From Rutidosis leptorrhynchoides (lineage: Eukaryota; Streptophyta; Magnoliopsida; Asterales; Asteraceae), in assembly GCF_046630445.1 (NCBI RefSeq), contig NC_092343.1:138315501-138379500 (forward strand): a stretch of 64,000 nucleotides of DNA, written 5' to 3'. The translations under genes and the position numbers were made by a program. This document shows positions 59,908 to 64,000 of this stretch, one piece after another; position 1 is the stretch's first letter; the number at the start of each line of letters is the position of its first letter. Under the pieces are notes generated by a model that saw nothing but the letters and a program-made list of their open reading frames with translations, had not been told where the DNA came from and searched no databases.

Positions 59908-60281
59908 GGTGGTCTTAGCGAACCAGGTCTGCATTAGTGTGTCTAACTGATAGTCGTTAGGATGCATTAGTGAGTCTGGACTTCGACCGTGTTTGCATTT
60001 CAAAAGTTTTGCTCATCATTCTTGTCAGAAATTACCTGCTTATCATTCTTAGTCTAGACACATCTTATTGCATTGATTGCATGAATAGTGTATAGACAAA
60101 ATTCATATCTTAGCGTATCTGCTAATTCATATCTTAGCGTATCTGTTACTGTAAACTTTGTCTGACATATTTCGTAAATTCCTCTGTAATCTACGAAACC
60201 TTTTGCTCTATATAATTAGAATACCACCCGATAGCCGGAAAATCATTTTATATCGAAAAATTCTTTATTCAATCGTACGAA
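59908..60281 (+). promoter_or_regulatory. E: conserved leader
   Basis: GGTCTTAGCGAACCAGGTCT and the GCATTAGTG..GTCT direct repeat match A, C and D. A 22-base segment (AATTCATATCTTAGCGTATC...) is duplicated at 60100-60121 and 60124-60145 only in E. No gene. Confidence 0.57.
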
Positions 60282-60716
60282 ATGGAATTCATCATTAGTT
60301 CAAGTCCCTCGGATTCCGAAATGGAATCCCATTCAAGTTTCGAAAGCAGTGTGACCGAAATGGATCAACCAATTAGTCATCATCTATTTTGGATGAATTG
60401 GAGATGGGTTCGTAGCCTCCTCAATCATTGGAGACAAGAAGAAGGCGATCATTTCCATCCACCACATTGCCCTCTTGGCGAAGAACCTGAAGCACTTACC
60501 GACGAACCTATCCGAAACACCATTTTCTCTCTTATTTCTAGAGTATCTCGTCACGATTACATACTACACCAAATTCTAGATTTTATTTATCCGCTCGTCC
60601 GAATCGACAATCACCCCGGTGTAATAGAAGAAGTCAACGAGCTTCGCGCTCGGGTAGTGGCTTTGGAGAATATGGTGCAAAGGTTACAAACACCAGCAGC
60701 AGCACCAACAACATAA
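60282..60716 (+). CDS. E: small ORF of the non-autonomous family, intact, 144 residues
   Basis: ATG 60282, TAA 60714-60716. The N-terminus (MEFIISSSPSDSEMESHSS) differs from D, but the core is nearly the same (MDQPISHHLFWMNW, RQEEGDHFHPP, EEPEAL, TIFSLISRVSRHDYIL). A likely coiled coil (EEVNELRARVVALENM) and a Pro/Ala/Thr tail follow. Amino-acid conservation with D is clear although the LTRs of D and E are very different, which suggests selection on the protein. It lies 375 bp after the primer site. Function not recognised. Confidence 0.76.
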   Translation: MEFIISSSPSDSEMESHSSFESSVTEMDQPISHHLFWMNWRWVRSLLNHWRQEEGDHFHPPHCPLGEEPEALTDEPIRNTIFSLISRVSRHDYILHQILDFIYPLVRIDNHPGVIEEVNELRARVVALENMVQRLQTPAAAPTT

Positions 60717-63700
60717 ACAGTACCACCATCAGCAACACCAACAGTACCATCACCACCACCAACAACAACATCCACATCCCACACCGCAACATCACAATCT
60801 GTATCTCAAACATCAACGTCTTACACCCTGTAAATATACAGGAATATCAACAACAACAAACGATGAAGTATTAATTCATAAACTTCATTGAAGAGATATC
60901 TCTGCGGTAGTTATGTAATCTCCAATATCTTAGAGATTATTTAATTCTGACTGTAAATCGGATGAGTGAACGGAGATGGTAGAGTAGAAACTTTGATCGA
61001 AAATGGTGTACGATTTACAAGCTAGAATTGTTTTACCAACAGCATCAACAGGACCGTAGCATCATCAACACAGTCAGTGCCGTCAGTATCGTCAAAATCA
61101 ACAGCACCTGTAACATCACAAACTCTGTCAGTTCAAGAATCATTGTGGACATCATTACGAATCAACAACAAATATATTGTATCAACGAGTTATGAAGTAT
61201 TAACTCATTTCCAATCGAAAGATTTATATGTATATTTTATATGTATAAATTTTTAAACCATAATAAATCTTCCCGTACTAAGCTATTATGTGTGAATCTT
61301 AACTACTCAGTTAATTCATATTAGAAATATGCAATGATGTACGTCCTTCGTCCGCAACTTAACCATCGTTAATTACAATCTCTGTCTCAATTCAATAAAA
61401 ATCCAATTCATAATAAATCAAGTGTATTATTCGAATATATGTTTGATTTTACACTTTCATCATCGATGTACTCGAAACTTTTCAAATAACATCATTCGTA
61501 CCTTGCGAAGTTCACAAGAATTTCACAAAAACCAACAAATAACAAAGTAATGATTCATAATTTCAATATTATTGAAGAAATACTCATGCAATTTATAAAG
61601 TTTTAGGGATTACTCAATTCTAGTTCTAACCATAAAACAAATGAGTTTAATTTAATATTAACTCATTAAATCTATATTACATCTAAAGAAAATATACACA
61701 TATATTTTCATAAAGACTGTAATAAACTTCTTTTGTACAAAATATTAATTGTGAAAATTTTTTTAACGGGTAGGTAATACCCGAGAGATATATAAATTCA
61801 CAATTAATATATTACATTTTTCGAAACTGATTTAGCAATCATCAACTATACTCCCTACTTTCACAACAATATCCATTCTTTCATATAAATCAAAACAATC
61901 ATACTCATTCAAATTCAATTACATATTCTGATTTTGAAATCGCATAATTCAATTCGAAATATAACCAGTATCATCACTCTTAGATTCCTATATCTTTCAA
62001 AGCTATACTTTGACTTCAAAACTGTGTTAGAACATCATATGTATTAACGATTATAATATGTGCTCAAACCCTTCGAAATTCCTGAAGACACTTCAACTAA
62101 GGAACAATCGAGATGATGATCCAACCACATGTTACCCACAGTTATACACCTGAAAAACTCTAAAAACCCAAGTCATAGTTTTACGCGTATCCGTGTCAGA
62201 CCCTTTGGTATTTATTAGCTAAAATGACTTTTCAATTCCTTTTCAAAGTAGACAGTTTTGTCACAGCTCCAGCAAGTCAACTTCGACTTTTCAGTCGGAC
62301 TAGTCTTATTATAACCTCGATAGATACGTTGCCCTTTCGTCATCGTTACTGGGGACCTTTCATATCTTGCCACCTTAGCAATAAACTTACCAACAACTTC
62401 AATTATCTTTGACTTTTCGAAAAATCATTATATTTATTGAAATCACATCATTTACTCATTCGCATCTTGTAACGAGAATTGTCATACGAATCGTCTGAAA
62501 ACAGTAACCAATAATTTGAAATCTCGCAGCATGTCTACGCCAACAGTTATATGTGTACGTAAAATGTCTATCTCCTGGACTTACATACTTTGAATGTGAA
62601 GTTCTAAAAAATATTTTGAACTGCAAACTAGTTCTTGAAATGCTGACAAAGCATCAAAAACTGTAAACGATCTTAACAGTAAAAAGTTTGATGACAAAGA
62701 ATAGTAAGGTGGTAAAGCTGAGAAAAAGAGAAGGTTTGGAACTGGAAAACGGATTGAACAGACTATGAAGGAGGCTGTGGACAAATCACAAAGACTAAAT
62801 CTGCCTTCAAAGAATCCAAATGATTCAGTGCCTGCTAAAGTCATTAACGAATACCTTACTCTTTATTCTAAACCTTTACAGACAAATCTTCATCATCATC
62901 CATCAATATTAGAAATTCTAAGATATTATCATATCTTTCATTATAAATATCCGCGATATTTCTGAAGATATTTTCACAACTAATCTTATCTAAAGTCATT
63001 TATCTCTTTGCGCTATCAGTGTTACATCATATAAGAAACTATTAGTTTCTATATTCTATAAACTTTCGAGTTAAATTATGAATGTTTTGAAGTAGTGTTG
63101 GGAACTGAAGCATGAGTTAGTATAATATAATGACACTTGATCAACGTGATTATATTATAGTAAGTCATGCTGAGTTTCTAATGGGACATGACGATTCACA
63201 GACCATGCCGTCATCATGTTCAATGTTACACGACTCTTGTATTCTATTTAATCTCTAAAAATATCAAGAATATATTTTCTTGATGATTCGCTCTTTTTAG
63301 GGTATTCTGGTAAATTAACAAATCAAGATCGTGCCATTACCATTTCCTTCTTAGAACATTAACTATGTTCATTCTGAAATTCATATCTGCGAATACTGGA
63401 CCATTACAAACGTTGCTTAATCGCAAGAAGAAGAAACGAAAGGACAAAACTCCAAAATAGAAATTGGAGTATAAATCGCAGCAAATAGAAGGGAGCATTA
63501 ACTATAGATGTCAATGATTATAGAAGACAAAAGCAGGGGCTTTGAAATATACGGGAAGATATAAAACCCAACAACCACCCAAAAATTATAAACCGTATAT
63601 ATCGATGCATATAGCAATATAAAGACACGGAAGAACTAAAAACACTATAAAACCGAGGGTATAGTAGAAGTAAATAGATTCTTCCGGAGGCAGATGAAAA

Positions 63701-64000
63701 AGAAGAATGACAGATATGAAAGTGAGGAGTATATCGAGAATCAGTACTGGATGAAGCATATTGACAAATACTTTAAAATATGAGTTGAGGGAGAAAGAAT
63801 AGAAGGTGTGAGTTGTAAGGAAACGAAGGAGGTGGATTTATAGTGAAATACCCGACAGAGAAATCAAGATGAATTATCGTATTAATTCGAAGAGAATCAT
63901 AATCTCCTTAATCACCGAAGCATCAAATTCAACATAGATTACAAAGATTTTCTTTAAATTCGGAGATCAATTGTGATGACGTCAAAAGATATGACGAATC
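60717..64000 (+). mobile_element. E: non-coding internal region, truncated by window end
   Basis: Directly after the ORF is a run of CAACA/CACCA triplets (to about 60830). Then come the CGGGTAGGTAATACCCG hairpin (61767-61783), SL1/SL2 (63111-63214), and sequence aligning with the C interior up to about 23340. No pol on either strand; short ORFs at 62224-62412 and 62765-62965 are not conserved. Confidence 0.65.
63111..63214 (+). ncRNA. E: conserved double stem-loop (SL1 and SL2)
   Basis: SL1 (63111-63169): TATAATATAAT/ATTATATTATA with TTGATCAA in the loop. SL2 (63188-63214): ATGACG/CGTCAT with an ATTCACAGACCATGC loop. Compared with C, both arms of SL2 changed in step. Confidence 0.62.

Overview
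This window looks like nuclear DNA from a flowering plant: strongly AT-rich, no recognisable host gene, and built almost entirely of LTR retrotransposons inserted into one another. The element types (a Tekay-like Ty3/gypsy chromovirus and a Sirevirus-like Ty1/copia element with a third ORF) are typical of large plant genomes. The composition reminds me of Asteraceae, but I cannot prove that from this sequence.

Layout and order of insertion. I name the elements A to G. The oldest layer is G, a decayed minus-strand copia element (29463-30807 and 40635-53324) with gag, pol and a downstream third ORF. Three elements landed in G. A2 is a gypsy element of which only the pol end and 3' LTR lie here (869-2708 and 27401-29462). 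D is a complete minus-strand element (30813-40629, TSD TGGAC). F is a plus-strand element starting at 53325. A2 was then hit by B (minus-strand LTR piece, 518-868) and by C (2709-27395, TSD TAACT). C was hit in its 5' LTR by A (4221-17327, TSD TTATG). B was hit by A3 (1-517), and F by E (56903 to the window end).

Element A is the richest part. It is a very young, nearly intact Tekay-type element with two 3,251-bp LTRs. Besides gag-pol it carries two extra sense-strand ORFs between the 5' LTR and gag: an acidic 204-residue protein and a 227-residue protein that looks like a captured plant F-box/Sel1-like gene. Gag-pol is one frame of 1,528 codons broken by a single TAG between the capsid-like and nucleocapsid parts.

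Elements C, D and E lack pol but share a small ORF of about 145 codons (acidic/serine-rich N-terminus, conserved core, C-terminal coiled coil). They and F also share, with each other, two adjacent RNA stem-loops whose stems vary by paired changes. With A they share an initiator-Met-tRNA primer site, a conserved leader after it, and a duplicated AACGGGTAGGTA motif. I read this as a group of non-autonomous elements probably moved by A-like gypsy elements, with candidate packaging or dimerisation signals. D has nearly identical LTRs, so the group moved recently. All counts and alignments were made by eye.
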